Origin: Bacteroidota bacterium
Lineage (GTDB): Bacteria > Bacteroidota > Bacteroidia > Chitinophagales > Chitinophagaceae
NCBI GenBank assembly: GCA_947452905.1
Contig: CANGEP010000006.1
Span: 62,001-126,000, forward strand
Length of the DNA stretch: 64,000 nt
Direction of reading: 5' to 3'
Position numbers and translations under genes: made by a program. Below, piece after piece: positions 53,931 to 62,195 of this stretch (its first letter is position 1; each line of letters begins with the position of its first letter). The notes beneath the pieces were generated by a model, which saw nothing but the letters and a program-made list of their open reading frames with translations, made no database searches and was not told the origin of the DNA.

Positions 53931-54164
53931 TTGAAAACGGTAAAACAAATTATTGCCTTTCCTTTTATTGTATTGATTCGTTTTTATCAGTATGCATTAT
54001 CTCCTTATTTAGGCGGTAACAAATGTAGATTCACGCCCAGCTGTTCACATTACACAGCCGAAGCGATTCAAAAGTATGGTCCAATTAAAGGCATTTATTT
54101 AGGTGCCAAACGACTTAGCAAGTGCAGGCCTGGTGGTGGTCATGGCTATGATCCTGTTCCTTAA
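53931..54164 (+). CDS. yidD: Membrane protein insertion efficiency factor YidD
   Basis: The 77-residue protein has an N-terminal amphipathic/hydrophobic helix and the family motif [20 protein letters not shown], ending [13 protein letters not shown]. It assists YidC-dependent insertion into the inner membrane. The start is a TTG at 53931: the frame contains no ATG, and the sequence aligns with the family from this residue. yidC, the usual next gene, is absent and a superoxide dismutase gene on the other strand follows. Confidence 0.93.
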   Translation: MKTVKQIIAFPFIVLIRFYQYALSPYLGGNKCRFTPSCSHYTAEAIQKYGPIKGIYLGAKRLSKCRPGGGHGYDPVP

Positions 54165-54176
54165 GTACATAAAAAA

Positions 54177-54203
54177 ACCGCCTCTATTTTGTAGAGACGG
54201 TTA
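54177..54203. terminator. Bidirectional terminator between yidD and the superoxide dismutase gene
   Basis: AACCGCCTCTA and TAGAGACGGTT pair with one mismatch around TTTTG. On the minus strand the stem is followed by a run of seven T, a strong terminator for the superoxide dismutase gene; on + it is followed by TTAATTATTT. Confidence 0.85.
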
Positions 54204-54242
54204 ATTATTTAAATGATGATTGCTAATTTATTTATTGAGTTT

Positions 54243-54848
54243 TTATTTTGCCGCGGCAAAACGATCGGCCACTACTGACCAATTTACTACATTCCAAAAA
54301 GCAGCTAAATAATCGGATCTTCTGTTTTGATATTTTAAATAGTAAGCATGTTCCCAAACATCAGCGCCCAATAATGGAGTTCCTTTTACTTCGGCAACAT
54401 CCATCAATGGATTATCTTGATTGGGAGTAGAGCTTACTTCTAATTTACCTTCTTTTACAATTAACCAAGCCCAGCCACTACCAAAACGAGTCATACCAGC
54501 AGTAGCAAACTTTTCTTTGAAGGCGTCAAAACTTCCAAAAGCTGTATTGATGGCCTCGGCTAAAGCACCTGTTGGGGTACCACCTGCATTTGGCGCTAAA
54601 CTTGCCCAAAAGAAAGAGTGGTTCCAATGTCCACCACCGTTATTTCTTACCGCAGGACTAATGCTTCCAGCAATAGCCACTAATTCCTCTAAAGATTTGC
54701 CTTCATTAGGGGTACCCGCCACCGCTTTATTTAAATTATCTACATAGGCTTGATGATGCTTGCCATGATGAATTTGCATAGTTAAAGTATCAAAATGAGG
54801 TTCTAAAGCTTCGTGCACGTAAGGCAAAGCAGGTAAAGTAAATGACAT
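54243..54848 (-). CDS. Fe/Mn superoxide dismutase
   Basis: A 201-residue enzyme. It has the N-terminal hairpin with the metal-ligand His27 in [16 protein letters not shown], the second His in [10 protein letters not shown], and [19 protein letters not shown] with the Asp and His ligands. It converts superoxide to hydrogen peroxide and oxygen in the cytoplasm. Fe versus Mn preference cannot be read safely. It is transcribed on its own (a -7 box upstream and a terminator downstream). Confidence 0.96.
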   Translation of the reverse strand: MSFTLPALPYVHEALEPHFDTLTMQIHHGKHHQAYVDNLNKAVAGTPNEGKSLEELVAIAGSISPAVRNNGGGHWNHSFFWASLAPNAGGTPTGALAEAINTAFGSFDAFKEKFATAGMTRFGSGWAWLIVKEGKLEVSSTPNQDNPLMDVAEVKGTPLLGADVWEHAYYLKYQNRRSDYLAAFWNVVNWSVVADRFAAAK

Positions 54849-54881
54849 ATTATTTTATTTATTTGTTTCTTGAATGAAGCT

Positions 54882-54889
54882 CAAAATTA
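54882..54889 (-). promoter_or_regulatory. -7 box (TAATTTTG) before the superoxide dismutase gene
   Basis: TAATTTTG on the minus strand ends 33 nt before the ATG at 54848. No exact TTTG is found at 19-21 nt upstream. Confidence 0.4.
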
Positions 54890-54964
54890 CAATGCTTTCC
54901 CCTGATTTAAGCGCATGCCTTGCATTTTTTCTTAAATAGTAAAAGGATACTTTTTACATTAACC

Positions 54965-55405
54965 TTATCTCTTGGCTTTAAAAAATGCTTGCATAAGCGC
55001 TGCACAGTCATCTTGTAAAATGCCCCCCACCAGGGTGGTGGATGGGTGGAATGGATTTTTTTCGCTAACACGACGATAACTGTTTTTTTCGTCATAAGCA
55101 CCAAAAACAATATGACCTATTTTATTCCAGTAGAGTGCACCCGCACACATTAAACAAGGCTCAAGGGTTACATACAAAGTAGCCTCGGGCAAATACTTCA
55201 TTTGTAAACTTTCACAGGCAGTGGTGATAGCTAATATTTCGGCATGTGCTGTAACATCCTTTAATAATTGAACTTGATTGTAGGCTTTAGCGATAATTTT
55301 ATCATGCATGACAATAACAGCCCCTACTGGCACTTCATCAACGTCAAAGGCCCTCTGTGCTTGCACGAGGGCCTGACGCATGAACTGTTCATGAATAGCT
55401 TGCAC
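54965..55405 (-). CDS. tadA: tRNA-adenosine(34) deaminase
   Basis: The 146-residue zinc deaminase has His54-Ala-Glu56 in VTAHAEILAI and Cys84/Cys87 in LEPCLMCAGAL. GHIVFGAYDEK fits the TadA loop that follows. It converts A34 to inosine in tRNA-Arg(ACG). Guanine deaminases share the fold, so the call rests on length and motif spacing. It is the last gene of the minus-strand run, 9 bp after the DUF1080 gene. Confidence 0.9.
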   Translation of the reverse strand: MQAIHEQFMRQALVQAQRAFDVDEVPVGAVIVMHDKIIAKAYNQVQLLKDVTAHAEILAITTACESLQMKYLPEATLYVTLEPCLMCAGALYWNKIGHIVFGAYDEKNSYRRVSEKNPFHPSTTLVGGILQDDCAALMQAFFKAKR

Positions 55406-55414
55406 TATTATGAA

Positions 55415-56104
55415 TTATAATTTTTGAACTCGAATATTTCTAAAGGCAACTTTATCTCCATGATCTTGTAAGGCGATATGACCAGAGAAAACTTTTCCAA
55501 AATCTGGTGACTCCCCTTTAGAAAATTTTGATCTTCTAATTAATTCTTTCCATCCGTCGTCGCCAACATGTGTACTTACAACAGTTACCTCATTTAAAAT
55601 AAGATCTAATTTTCCTTTTTCTAAAATAATATCAACTTTATTCCATTCTTCAGCTGGTTTTACAACCCCTTCTTTACCAACAATCAAATCGTATAAATTA
55701 CCCGCACGGTGACTGATAATTTTAGCATCTGGATGACCGTCATTGTCTAGTACTTGCATTTCAGGTCCTGTAAACCAAGTATTTTTATATTTAATAGGAT
55801 CGTCTTGTACAAAAAAGATAATACCGCTGTTTCCATTTTTTGAAATCTTCCATTCTAATTGCAAATGAAAATCATTAAAACTTTCATCACTTACAAGATC
55901 TCCGCCACCTTGTCCTTTAACTCTTGCTGTTGGATCCAATACAATAGCACCTTCTTCAACTTTCCAACAAACACCCGCTTTGGTCTCTCCATAGCTATGC
56001 CAGCCCTGAGTTGTTTTTCCATCAAATAAGGAAGTCCATTTTTGTTGAGCGCTCGCTTGTATACATACAAGCAAGGTAGCCGCAGCCATGAATACTGTTT
56101 TCAT
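55415..56104 (-). CDS. DUF1080 protein (3-keto-glycoside hydrolase/lyase family)
   Basis: The 229-residue secreted protein (signal ending ASAQQ) is a concanavalin-like beta-sandwich of the DUF1080 family, Pfam name 3-keto-disaccharide hydrolase. Motifs: WTSLFDGKTTQGWHSYGE, FNDFHLQLEWKIS, GNSGIIFFVQDD and HIALQDHGDKVAFRNIRVQ at the end. Family members have been described to cleave glycosides previously oxidised at C3, by elimination. It follows a cytochrome c gene by 25 bp and is the fourth gene of the minus-strand unit that starts with a Gfo/Idh/MocA oxidoreductase. Confidence 0.9.
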   Translation of the reverse strand: MKTVFMAAATLLVCIQASAQQKWTSLFDGKTTQGWHSYGETKAGVCWKVEEGAIVLDPTARVKGQGGGDLVSDESFNDFHLQLEWKISKNGNSGIIFFVQDDPIKYKNTWFTGPEMQVLDNDGHPDAKIISHRAGNLYDLIVGKEGVVKPAEEWNKVDIILEKGKLDLILNEVTVVSTHVGDDGWKELIRRSKFSKGESPDFGKVFSGHIALQDHGDKVAFRNIRVQKL

Positions 56105-56129
56105 AAGTCAATCGTTTTTTTTTGAGATC

Positions 56130-56516
56130 CTATTTTTTTAATAATAAAATGTATTTCACCATCGCTTCTGCGTCTTCTTGTTTAAGTGTAGGATGAGCCG
56201 TCATGGGTATAGCACCCCAATTACCAGCACCACCTTTCATTACTTTCTCGGCTAACATTTTCACTTTGTCAGCAGTGTTTTCATATTTCGCTGCCACATC
56301 TTTATACGCAGGCCCAATTAATTTTTCACTTACTTTATGACAAGTTAAACAATCGCTACCGCCAATTAATGATAATCCTTTTTGATAATCTGGATTAGCA
56401 GATAAATCATTAGAAGAAGCGCTCGCAGTAGTCGCTGTTTCTGTTTTGTTTTCTTTTCCAGTCCCACAGGCTACTAAAATTATTGCCGCCGCTAATGTTC
56501 CTACAACCTTTTTCAT
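56130..56516 (-). CDS. c-type cytochrome lipoprotein
   Basis: The 128-residue protein has a type II signal peptide (lipobox LVAC, Cys17), a Ser/Thr/Ala linker, and a class I cytochrome c fold with the heme motif CLTCH (Cys56, Cys59, His60). Met105 in GAIPMTAHP is the likely sixth ligand. It would be tethered in the periplasm. In context it may accept electrons from the GMC dehydrogenase encoded in the divergent unit, as described for Lac-type glucoside 3-dehydrogenases. Confidence 0.92.
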   Translation of the reverse strand: MKKVVGTLAAAIILVACGTGKENKTETATTASASSNDLSANPDYQKGLSLIGGSDCLTCHKVSEKLIGPAYKDVAAKYENTADKVKMLAEKVMKGGAGNWGAIPMTAHPTLKQEDAEAMVKYILLLKK

Positions 56517-56541
56517 ACTTTAATTTTTATTGTTTAGTTTT

Positions 56542-57597
56542 TTATTGAATGCCTAATATTTTTTTGTTGAATGCTTCGTCAGAACCGGTGCTCGCAAAAT
56601 CATCAAAAGCTTTTTCAGTTACCTGAATAATATTTTTTTGAATAAACACAGCGCCTTCGGCAGCACCTACTTCGGGATGTTTAATGGCACATTCCCATTC
56701 CATCACTGCCCAACCTTTATAATTGTAAGCAGCAAGTTTGCTAAAGATACTTTTAAAATCAACCTGACCATCACCTAAAGATCTAAAACGTCCAGCACGG
56801 TCTATCCAGTTTTGATAACCTCCATATACACCTTGCTTTGCAGTGGGATTAAATTCGGCATCTTTTACATGAAACATTTTAATACGCTCATGAAAAGCGT
56901 CTATATAACCTAAATAGTCCATGCACTGTAAAACAAAATGTGAGGGGTCATATAATAAACAAGCACGTGCGTGACCATTTACTTTTTCTAAAAACATTTC
57001 ATAAGTAACTCCATCATGCAAATCTTCGCCTGGATGAATTTCATAACATAAATCCACGCCTACTTTATCAAATTCATTTAGTATCGGCAACCATCTATTG
57101 GCTAATTCTGTGAAACCAGTTTCTACTAATCCTGCTGGTCTTTGTGGCCATGGATAAACGGTATGCCATAATAAAGAACCACTGAAAGTTGCGTGGGCAT
57201 TCAGTCCTAAATTTTGAGATGCTTTTGCTGCGTATTTTAATTGTTGCACTGCCCATTCAGTTCTTGCCTTTGAATTGCCTCTCACAGAAGCAGGGGCAAA
57301 TCCATCAAACTGTGCATCGTAGGCTGGATGAACTGCTACTAGCTGGCCTTGCAAATGAGAAGATAATTCTGTGATCTCTAATCCTGCTGCTTGTACAATG
57401 CCTTTTATTTCATCGGCATAAGTTTTACTTTCTGCTGCTTTTTGTAAGTCGATACAACGGGCATCCCAACTTGGAATTTGTACACCTTTAAAACCTAGAG
57501 AAGCTGCCCACTTACAAATACTTTCTAAAGTATTAAAAGGCGCTTCGTCACCCATAAATTGGGCTAAAAATATACCTGGTCCTTTTACTGTCGTCAT
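56542..57597 (-). CDS. Sugar phosphate isomerase/epimerase family TIM-barrel protein
   Basis: A 351-residue protein of the AP-endonuclease-2 fold, without a signal peptide. Likely metal ligands are the Glu in CYEIHPGEDLHDG, Asp in LLYDPSHFVLQ, His in IKMFHVKDAEF and Glu in WAVMEWECA. Members next to DUF1080 and Gfo/Idh/MocA genes have been linked to processing of 3-keto sugars. Substrate is not deducible. It is 26 bp after the Gfo/Idh/MocA gene and 26 bp before the cytochrome gene. Confidence 0.88.
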   Translation of the reverse strand: MTTVKGPGIFLAQFMGDEAPFNTLESICKWAASLGFKGVQIPSWDARCIDLQKAAESKTYADEIKGIVQAAGLEITELSSHLQGQLVAVHPAYDAQFDGFAPASVRGNSKARTEWAVQQLKYAAKASQNLGLNAHATFSGSLLWHTVYPWPQRPAGLVETGFTELANRWLPILNEFDKVGVDLCYEIHPGEDLHDGVTYEMFLEKVNGHARACLLYDPSHFVLQCMDYLGYIDAFHERIKMFHVKDAEFNPTAKQGVYGGYQNWIDRAGRFRSLGDGQVDFKSIFSKLAAYNYKGWAVMEWECAIKHPEVGAAEGAVFIQKNIIQVTEKAFDDFASTGSDEAFNKKILGIQ

Positions 57598-57622
57598 TTG
57601 ATAACTTCTTTTTTAAAATTGT

Positions 57623-58780
57623 TTAAAGAACATAAGGCGTCCATTTTTTATCGGACTGAGCAGAGGCTACTACATTATCAATAAAAGCCATTCCTCTTAA
57701 ACCATCTTCAACGCCAGGAAAATCAAGCATCTCTGCTGTAGGTGTTTTGCCATCTAATTTACATCCTAAGGTTAAAGCAAAATTGCGATAAATATTACCA
57801 AATGCTTCTAGGTATCCTTCGGGGTGTCCTGCTGGAGTACGACAATTATGAGCCGCAAAACTTGATAAGTGAGCACTACCCGCTCTTAAAATTTGTGTTG
57901 GTTGGTCGAGCCATTTTACGATTAATGAATTGGGCTCGTGTTGAAACCATTCTACTCCTCCTAACTCACCATATACTCTAATTTTTAAAGCGTTTTCTTC
58001 ACCTGCGGCTACTTGTGAGGCCATTAAAACACCTTTTGCACCGTTGTCAAACTTTAGCATCACAGCACCATCATCATCCATTACACGTCCTTCTACCAAG
58101 GTATTTAACTCGGCACAAATTTCTGTGATTTTAGCACCCGTAATATATTCTGACAAATGAGCAGCATGTGTTCCAATATCACCCATTACAGAACTCTTCC
58201 CAGATTTCTTAGGGTCGGTTCTCCAAGCTGCTTGTGCATTTCCTTCTCTTTCTGATAATCGGCTTAACCATCCTTGTGGATACTCTACCCAAACCTTACG
58301 AATTTTACCCAGCTTGCCTTCGCGAATCATCGCTTTTGCTTGCTTTACCATTGGATAGCCAGAGTAGGTATGGGTTAAACAAAGCGTTAATCCGGTTTCG
58401 GCTACTTTTTGTTGTAATTGTTTGGCTTCTTCTAATGAAAAAGTAATGGGTTTTTCTATGACTACATGAAAGCCATGTTCAAGTGCCATCATTGCTGGTG
58501 CAAAATGTGCAAAATTAGGAGTTACTATGGTTACAAAATCCATTCTTTCATTGGCTGGAAGCGCTGCTTCAGCTTTTATCATTTCCTCGTAGGATGTGTA
58601 GGTTCTTGCATCAGGAAGAAACAAGGCTTTACCCGATTCCTTTGCCACTTCGGGATTTATACTTAAAGCACCACAGCAAATTTCGATAAGACCATCCATA
58701 TTGGCAGCCAGTCTATGAATGGCGCCAATAAAGGCATCTTTTCCACCACCGACCATGCCCATGCGTAATTTTCTATTCAT
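57623..58780 (-). CDS. Cytoplasmic Gfo/Idh/MocA family oxidoreductase
   Basis: The 385-residue NAD(P)-dependent enzyme has no signal peptide. The Rossmann motif is RMGMVGGGKDAFIGAIHR, the EKP motif is VVIEKPITFSLEEA, and MGDIGTHAAHLSEYITG carries the catalytic-domain His. It would oxidise or reduce a sugar, in this cluster probably the 3-keto product. It is the first gene of the minus-strand unit and is 181 bp from the divergent unit, with an inverted repeat in between. Confidence 0.92.
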   Translation of the reverse strand: MNRKLRMGMVGGGKDAFIGAIHRLAANMDGLIEICCGALSINPEVAKESGKALFLPDARTYTSYEEMIKAEAALPANERMDFVTIVTPNFAHFAPAMMALEHGFHVVIEKPITFSLEEAKQLQQKVAETGLTLCLTHTYSGYPMVKQAKAMIREGKLGKIRKVWVEYPQGWLSRLSEREGNAQAAWRTDPKKSGKSSVMGDIGTHAAHLSEYITGAKITEICAELNTLVEGRVMDDDGAVMLKFDNGAKGVLMASQVAAGEENALKIRVYGELGGVEWFQHEPNSLIVKWLDQPTQILRAGSAHLSSFAAHNCRTPAGHPEGYLEAFGNIYRNFALTLGCKLDGKTPTAEMLDFPGVEDGLRGMAFIDNVVASAQSDKKWTPYVL

Positions 58781-58808
58781 TGTATGATTTTTTAGCTAAA
58801 CAATCGTC

Positions 58809-58839
58809 TTATTGTGTCAACATAACACTTTCACAATAA
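58809..58839. promoter_or_regulatory. Inverted repeat in the divergent intergenic region
   Basis: TTATTGTG (58809-58816) and CACAATAA (58832-58839) are 8-bp arms with a 15-nt spacer. A smaller dyad (GTGT...ACAC) is nested inside. The site is 29 bp before the minus-strand gene and 123 bp before the plus-strand gene, a place for an operator controlling both. No regulator gene is adjacent. Confidence 0.45.
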
Positions 58840-58961
58840 CACTAGAGCAATTTCCTTCTATTTTCTCAAAAAACCCTTTTTTTTAACTAAAAATATTTTA
58901 AAAGATTGTAAATAAAATTTACATTTATCAAATCATTGCTTCTACCAAAACTACGATTGCC

Positions 58962-59858
58962 ATGGCTTCTTCAGTGAACAGACGAAACTTACTAAAACAA
59001 GTTTTAACAGGCTCTGCCGCGCTTGCTGCAGGTGTTGTTATTCCTAAAAATGTAATGGCATCTTTGCCCGCTTCAAACAATGAAGGTGCATTAAAAGGGA
59101 ATATTAACCATTCTGTTTGTAAGTGGTGTTATGGAGAAGTATCCTTAGAGGATTTGTGCAAGACGGTAAAAGAAATTGGTTTTAATGCCATCGACTTATT
59201 AAAACCTAATGAGTGGCCTACTGTTAAAAAATATGGTATTGACTGCTCCATGTGTTATACCGCAGGAGAAACAAGTTTAACCAAAGGATGGAATGATCCT
59301 AAAAATCATGAATGGCTAATTAAAGATTATTTAGAAGGCATTGAATTAGTGGCAGCAGCAGGGTATAAAAATTTAATTTGTTTTGCGGGTAATAGAAATG
59401 GGATGGATGATGAAACAGGTTTACAAAATTGTGTAAAAGGATTGCAACAAATTTTACCCTTAGCAGAAAAAAGGGGTGTGATTATTCAAATAGAATTATT
59501 TAATTCAAGAATTGATCACAAAGATTACATGGGCGATAAATCGGCATGGGGAATCGAGCTATGTAAACGATTAGGCTCTCCCAATTTTAAAATTTTATTT
59601 GATATCTATCACATGCAAATTGACGAAGGAGATATCATTCGTTCTATTCAAAACAATCATCAATATTTTGGGCACTATCACACAGCGGGTGTGCCTGGCC
59701 GACATGAAATTGATGAACGTCAAGAGTTATATTATCCTGCTATCATGCGTGCTATTGCAGCTACTGGCTATAAAGGATATGTTGCACAAGAGTTTATTCC
59801 CAAAGATAAGTTGCCTTTAGTATCACTTCAAAAAGCAATTTCCATTTGCGATATTTAA
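58962..59858 (+). CDS. Tat-exported TIM-barrel protein, hydroxypyruvate isomerase-like
   Basis: A 298-residue protein with a twin-arginine-type signal (NRRNLLKQVLTG, then a hydrophobic segment ending VMA). Putative ligands are Glu in IQIELFNSRIDH, Asp in ILFDIYHMQIDEGD, His in FGHYHTAGVPGRHE and Glu in VAQEFIP. The motifs match the hydroxypyruvate isomerase (Hyi) branch. Export suggests a periplasmic sugar as substrate and not hydroxypyruvate. It is the first gene of the plus-strand unit, 31 bp before the GMC gene. Confidence 0.87.
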   Translation: MASSVNRRNLLKQVLTGSAALAAGVVIPKNVMASLPASNNEGALKGNINHSVCKWCYGEVSLEDLCKTVKEIGFNAIDLLKPNEWPTVKKYGIDCSMCYTAGETSLTKGWNDPKNHEWLIKDYLEGIELVAAAGYKNLICFAGNRNGMDDETGLQNCVKGLQQILPLAEKRGVIIQIELFNSRIDHKDYMGDKSAWGIELCKRLGSPNFKILFDIYHMQIDEGDIIRSIQNNHQYFGHYHTAGVPGRHEIDERQELYYPAIMRAIAATGYKGYVAQEFIPKDKLPLVSLQKAISICDI

Positions 59859-59889
59859 ATTAAATATTAAACCACATAAATTTTAAACA

Positions 59890-61569
59890 ATGGCGGATCA
59901 ACAGTATGATGCAATCGTAGTAGGCTCGGGAATTAGTGGCGGATGGGCTGCTAAAGAGCTAACACAAAAAGGATTAAAAGTATTAATGTTAGAGCGTGGT
60001 AGAAATATCGAGCACATTAAAGATTATGTAAATGCCAATAAAGAAGCATGGGACTTTCCTCATCGTGGAGGCAGAACACAAAAAATGATCGATGATTATC
60101 CAGTATTAAAAAGAGATTATCCATTAAACGAAACCAATTTAGATTATTGGTGTGTAGATAAAGAAAGTCCATATGTTGAAACAAAACGTTTCGATTGGTT
60201 TAGAGGCTATCATGTGGGCGGTCGTTCTTTAATGTGGGGTAGACAATCCTATCGTTGGTCGGATCTAGATTTTGAAGCCAATGGAAAAGAAGGAGTTGGT
60301 GTTGATTGGCCTGTACGATATAAAGAAATTGCTCCTTGGTATGATTATGTAGAAAAGTTTGCAGGTATCTCTGGTAATAAAGATGGTTTAGCTGTTTTAC
60401 CTGATGGTCAATTTTTACCTCCTATGGATTTAACTTGTGTAGAGAAAGATGTAGCTGCAAGAATTAAAGAAGCATTTAAAGGAGAACGTCATTTAATTAT
60501 TGGTCGTACAGCTAATATTACAGTGCCTCATGAAGGCCGACCGGGTTGTCAATTTAGAAATAAATGTTGGTTGGGTTGTCCTTTTGGTGGGTACTTTAGT
60601 ACACAATCATCTACTTTACCTGCAGCTATGGCAACAGGTAATTTAACCTTGAGACCTTGGAGTATTGTAACCAAAGTTTTATATGATAAAGATAAAAAAC
60701 GTGCCACAGGGGTTGAGGTATTAGATGCTGAAACCAATAAAACAATTGAATATAAAGCAAAAATTATTTTCTTAAATGCTTCTACCTTAAATAGCACTTG
60801 GGTTTTAATGAATTCTGCTACAGATGTTTGGGAAGGTGGTTTAGGTAGCAGCTCAGACGCTTTAGGTAAAAACTTAATGGATCACCATTTAGGTATTGGT
60901 GCGGGTGGTTATGTGGAAGGCTATGAAGATCAATACACATTTGGACGTCGTGCGAATGGATTTTACATCCCTCGTTTTAGAAACGTAGGTAATGATAAGC
61001 GTGATTATTTACGCGGCTTTGGTTACCAAGGTTCGGGTAGCAGACAAGGTTGGAGACATGATGTTGCCGAGTTTAGCATTGGTGGTGAATTTAAAGACGC
61101 TATGACAGAACCAGGTATCTGGACTGTTGGTATGGGAGGCTTTGGTGAAATGTTACCAGATCCAACCAATAAAGTAACCCTTGATAAAAATGTAAAAGAC
61201 AAGTGGGGATTAAACGTATTAAATATCGATTGTGAATTAAAAGACAACGAGAAAAAAATGCGTAAAGATATCATGGCAGATGCACAAGAGATTTTGGAAA
61301 AAGCCGGTGTTAAGGGTGTTCAAGCACGTGATGGAGATGGTACACCAGGACGAGGCATCCATGAAATGGGTACTGCGAGAATGGGTAGAGATCCAAAAAC
61401 ATCTGTATTAAATGGCAATAACCAAGTATGGGATGCCCCTAATGTATTTGTTACTGATGGTGCGTTTATGGCAAGTGCTTCTTGTGTAAACCCTTCATTA
61501 ACTTATATGGCATTCACTGCTCGTGCTGCTGAATTTGCTGTAAATGAACTTAAAAAAGGAAACTTATAA
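59890..61569 (+). CDS. GMC family FAD-dependent oxidoreductase (sugar dehydrogenase-like)
   Basis: The 559-residue flavoprotein has the FAD motif VVGSGISGGWAAKELTQ, the GMC signature VGGRSLMWGRQSYRWSD, CQFRNKCWLGCPFGGYF, and the C-terminal catalytic region with NPSLTYMAFTARAAEF. The cysteine-rich stretch near residue 220 resembles sugar 3-dehydrogenases and gluconate 2-dehydrogenases. No signal peptide is present, so export would depend on its partner, subunit 3, whose gene starts 26 bp downstream. Function as a glucoside 3-dehydrogenase is inferred from context. Confidence 0.9.
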   Translation: MADQQYDAIVVGSGISGGWAAKELTQKGLKVLMLERGRNIEHIKDYVNANKEAWDFPHRGGRTQKMIDDYPVLKRDYPLNETNLDYWCVDKESPYVETKRFDWFRGYHVGGRSLMWGRQSYRWSDLDFEANGKEGVGVDWPVRYKEIAPWYDYVEKFAGISGNKDGLAVLPDGQFLPPMDLTCVEKDVAARIKEAFKGERHLIIGRTANITVPHEGRPGCQFRNKCWLGCPFGGYFSTQSSTLPAAMATGNLTLRPWSIVTKVLYDKDKKRATGVEVLDAETNKTIEYKAKIIFLNASTLNSTWVLMNSATDVWEGGLGSSSDALGKNLMDHHLGIGAGGYVEGYEDQYTFGRRANGFYIPRFRNVGNDKRDYLRGFGYQGSGSRQGWRHDVAEFSIGGEFKDAMTEPGIWTVGMGGFGEMLPDPTNKVTLDKNVKDKWGLNVLNIDCELKDNEKKMRKDIMADAQEILEKAGVKGVQARDGDGTPGRGIHEMGTARMGRDPKTSVLNGNNQVWDAPNVFVTDGAFMASASCVNPSLTYMAFTARAAEFAVNELKKGNL

Positions 61570-61594
61570 TTTAAACGAATTAAAATATACTATT

Positions 61595-62161
61595 ATGATG
61601 AATAGAAGAGAAGCCTTATCAAGAGTTGCCATCATTATGGGTGGAACTGTTTTAGGCGCTGAAGCTTTTTTATCTGGTTGTAAAACTGCCAGTACAGGTC
61701 TTAGTTTTTCAAAAGACGATATTGCTTTTTTAAATGAAGTAGCAGAAACTATTTTACCAGCTACACAAACACCTGGTGCTAAGGAAGCCAAAGTAGGTGA
61801 GTTTATGCAAGTAATGGTGACCGACTGTTACGAAGCAAAAGACCAAACCATTTTCATGGAAGGCATTAAAAAATTAGACGAAGCTTCTAAAAAATTAAAC
61901 AACAAGTCTTTTATGGAATCTGATGCTACTGGTCGCCATAATTTATTAGTGGCTTTAGACAAGGAAGCAAAAGAATATCAAAAAACGACTAAGCCAGAAA
62001 GTCCTAAACATTATTTTACACTAATGAAAGAATTAACCTTAACTGGATTCTTTACTTCTGAGGTAGGCGCTACCAAAGCTTTACGTTATGTAGCGGTACC
62101 TGGTAAATTTGTAGGCTCTTATCCTTATAAGAAAGGTGATAAAGCTTGGGCTACTTCTTAA
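61595..62161 (+). CDS. Gluconate 2-dehydrogenase subunit 3 family protein
   Basis: About 188 residues from ATG 61595 (the ATG at 61544 would overlap the GMC gene). The N-terminus has a Tat-like NRREALSRVAI and then a lipobox LSGC, so the protein is probably a Tat-exported lipoprotein. The middle matches Gluconate_2-dh3: ILPATQTPGAKEAKVGEFM and FTLMKELTLTGFFTSEVGATKAL. It would anchor and export the GMC flavoprotein as a passenger. It is 34 bp before the third TIM-barrel gene. Confidence 0.9.
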   Translation: MMNRREALSRVAIIMGGTVLGAEAFLSGCKTASTGLSFSKDDIAFLNEVAETILPATQTPGAKEAKVGEFMQVMVTDCYEAKDQTIFMEGIKKLDEASKKLNNKSFMESDATGRHNLLVALDKEAKEYQKTTKPESPKHYFTLMKELTLTGFFTSEVGATKALRYVAVPGKFVGSYPYKKGDKAWATS

Positions 62162-62195
62162 TGATTAAAACAATTGCTTACTTTAAATAATAAAA

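Noticed and set aside
54421..54747. 108-residue plus-strand reading frame over the superoxide dismutase gene
   Set aside because: Antisense to metal-ligand motifs of the dismutase; no start signal and no motif.
61544..61594. ATG 61544 as start of the gluconate dehydrogenase subunit 3 gene
   Set aside because: It would overlap the GMC gene and add 17 residues before the Tat-like and lipobox signals; ATG 61595 gives a standard export signal.
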